Of a stretch of 8,127 nt of DNA, positions 6,765 to 8,127 are shown piece after piece. The notes below the pieces were generated by a model that ran no database searches, was not told the DNA's origin, and saw only the letters and a program-made list of their open reading frames with translations. Made by a program: the position numbers and the translations under genes. Origin of the DNA: Lentisphaeria bacterium. GTDB lineage: Bacteria; Verrucomicrobiota; Lentisphaeria; Oligosphaerales; Oligosphaeraceae. The DNA is taken from positions 1 to 8,127 of the forward strand of contig JAQVUB010000097.1 in the NCBI GenBank assembly GCA_028699735.1, written 5' to 3'. How positions within the stretch are numbered: the stretch's first letter is position 1; each line of letters begins with the position of its first letter.

Positions 6765-6784
6765 AATAAGATTGGAGTTTACTA

Positions 6785-8044
6785 ATGCAAATGACCATGT
6801 CCCAGAAGATTCTGGCGGCCCATTCGGGTCAGGAATCCGTACGTCCGGGCGAGTTGATCATGGCTGGCCTGGATTTGGTTCTCGCCAATGATATTACCGC
6901 ACCGGTAGCGATCAATGAATACCGCAAGGCTGGCGCCGGGTGTGTATTTGACTGTCAGAAAATTGCTTTGGTGATGGATCACTTCACGCCGAACAAGGAT
7001 ATCAAGGCAGCCGAGCAGACCAAACTGGTGCGTGATTTTGCCGACGAGAAAAAAATTGAGAATTTCTTTGATGTCGGCGAAGTCGGTGTCGAGCACGCTT
7101 TGCTTCCGGAAAAGGGTTTGGTTGTGGCCGGTGATCTGGTCATTGGTGCGGACAGCCATACCTGCACCTATGGCGCTTTAGGCGCGTTTTCGACCGGTGT
7201 GGGTTCCACGGACATGGCCGTTGGCATGGCCTCCGGCAAAGCCTGGTTTAAAGTTCCCAGTGCGATGAAATTCAATGTGCATGGCCGTTTGTCTAAATGG
7301 GTCAGCGGCAAAGATGTTATCCTGCATATTATCGGTAAAATCGGAGTCGATGGAGCTCTCTACAAATCAATGGAATTCAGCGGGGACGGCGTCGCCTCTC
7401 TGACGATGGACGACCGCCTCTGCATCTGCAATATGGCTATCGAAGCGGGTGCCAAAAACGGCATTTTCCCGGTGGATGATCTGACTTTGCGGTTTATTGC
7501 CGATCATTCCAAGCGCAAACCGGTCGTCTTTGCTGCGGATGCGGATGCGGAATATGATTCCGTGATGGAGATCGATCTGAGCAAGATTCGTTCGACGGTG
7601 GCCTTTCCGCATCTGCCCTCGAATACGCGTACTTTTGATCAGATTCCGGAGACCCGGATTGATCAGGTGGTGATTGGTTCTTGTACCAATGGGCGCCTGT
7701 CCGATCTGCAGGTCGCGGCGGAAATTCTCAAAGGCCGTAAAGTGCACAAGCGGGTACGCACGCTGATCATTCCCGCCACTCAGAAAATCTGGCTGGATGC
7801 CATGCATCAGGGTCTGCTGGAAATCTTCGTCAATGCCGGTTGTGCGGTATCAACGCCGACCTGCGGCCCCTGCCTGGGCGGGCATATGGGGATTCTGGCC
7901 AAAGGCGAACGAGCCCTGGCCACCACCAACCGCAACTTCGTCGGACGCATGGGACACCCGGAGAGCGAAGTCTACCTGTCAAGCCCGGAAGTCGCAGCAG
8001 CCTCCGCGCTGACCGGCATCATCACCGACCCGGCCACCCTGTGA
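6785..8044 (+). CDS. leuC: 3-Isopropylmalate/citramalate dehydratase large subunit
   Basis: This is the large, [4Fe-4S]-bearing subunit of the aconitase-family isomerase that converts 2-isopropylmalate to 3-isopropylmalate. With a citramalate synthase in the cluster, it probably also converts citramalate to 3-methylmalate via citraconate (inference). At 419 aa it is the short LeuC form found in archaea and many anaerobes, not the roughly 466-aa E. coli form. Motifs are MTMSQKILAAHSG near the N-terminus, GADSHTCTYGALGAF (121-135), IGSCTNGR (297-304) with cluster ligand C300, and TCGPCLGGH (359-367) with C360 and C363. A GGAG site at 6774-6777 lies 7 nt before the ATG. In-frame ATGs at 6791 and 6797 are possible but less well spaced. 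The small subunit LeuD, required for activity, is absent from the window and expected just downstream. Homoaconitase is an alternative in this family, but the context argues against it. Confidence 0.95.
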   Translation: MQMTMSQKILAAHSGQESVRPGELIMAGLDLVLANDITAPVAINEYRKAGAGCVFDCQKIALVMDHFTPNKDIKAAEQTKLVRDFADEKKIENFFDVGEVGVEHALLPEKGLVVAGDLVIGADSHTCTYGALGAFSTGVGSTDMAVGMASGKAWFKVPSAMKFNVHGRLSKWVSGKDVILHIIGKIGVDGALYKSMEFSGDGVASLTMDDRLCICNMAIEAGAKNGIFPVDDLTLRFIADHSKRKPVVFAADADAEYDSVMEIDLSKIRSTVAFPHLPSNTRTFDQIPETRIDQVVIGSCTNGRLSDLQVAAEILKGRKVHKRVRTLIIPATQKIWLDAMHQGLLEIFVNAGCAVSTPTCGPCLGGHMGILAKGERALATTNRNFVGRMGHPESEVYLSSPEVAAASALTGIITDPATL

Positions 8045-8049
8045 GAAAA

Positions 8050-8127
8050 GGGTGCAGGTTACAGGGTGCAGGGTGCAGGAAAACGGGGAATAGAGCACCA
8101 CGCACCTTCCTGCACCCTGTCCCCTGC
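8050..8127. repeat. GGGTGCA/CCTGCAC heptad repeats forming an inverted repeat after leuC
   Basis: Three copies of GGGTGCAGG start at 8050, 8064 and 8071, the last two overlapping with a 7-nt period. The arm CAGGGTGCAGGAA (8069-8081) is exactly reverse-complementary to 8107-8119 across a 25-nt loop, giving a 13-bp stem. The right side continues in heptad phase, CCTGCAC CCTGTCC CCTGC (8109-8127), and runs out of the window, so its full extent is unknown. It is the same heptad family as 6734-6764. No U-run follows the stem within view, so it is not called as a terminator. Confidence 0.75.

Noticed and set aside
6697..6891. Small + strand open frame reading through the heptads before leuC
   Set aside because: It overlaps the leuC start in another frame and its Pro/Cys-rich middle is simply the translated CCTGCCC repeat.

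Overview
The window is a branched-chain amino acid biosynthesis cluster, with every gene on the + strand. In order it holds the 3' part of ilvH (acetolactate synthase regulatory subunit), ilvC (ketol-acid reductoisomerase), ilvD (dihydroxy-acid dehydratase), leuA (2-isopropylmalate synthase), cimA (a citramalate-synthase-type paralogue of leuA) and leuC (isopropylmalate/citramalate isomerase large subunit). ilvB would be expected just upstream, and leuD and leuB just downstream; none of these is visible here. All six genes look intact apart from ilvH, which is cut by the window edge.

Together the genes encode most of a route that needs no threonine. IlvBH, IlvC and IlvD make the valine precursor 2-ketoisovalerate. 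LeuA commits that compound to leucine. CimA can make citramalate from pyruvate and acetyl-CoA, and LeuC (with LeuD and LeuB) can process both the leucine and the citramalate intermediates. The citramalate branch would yield 2-ketobutyrate, which IlvBH, IlvC and IlvD then carry to isoleucine. So one cluster may supply Val, Leu and Ile, without threonine deaminase.

The organism is a bacterium of middling GC content. The dehydratase is of the E. coli/clostridial type that normally carries an oxygen-sensitive [4Fe-4S] cluster. LeuC is the short (about 420 aa) form and CimA resembles the clostridial subtype, so an anaerobe is plausible. The CACGAAA-rich and CCTGCCC-heptad intergenic repeats remind me of genomes in the Lentisphaerota/Kiritimatiellota/Planctomycetota area. 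That placement is a weak inference from memory.

The coding part is ordinary. The unusual part is the spacers. The ilvC-ilvD gap is filled by a 68-nt nested palindrome with the architecture of a REPIN: two inverted REP hairpins, each led by GTGG. The ilvD-leuA gap holds a long hairpin-forming inverted repeat made of two opposed copies of a CACGAAA-type element, and a third, single copy lies just after cimA. Heptad repeats of the CCTGCCC family lie on both sides of leuC. The two short junctions (ilvH-ilvC, 33 nt; leuA-cimA, 7 nt) are clean and carry good Shine-Dalgarno sites. No tRNA, rRNA, CRISPR array, transposase gene or T-box-like leader was seen, and I found no evidence of a wholly new system among the protein-coding genes.
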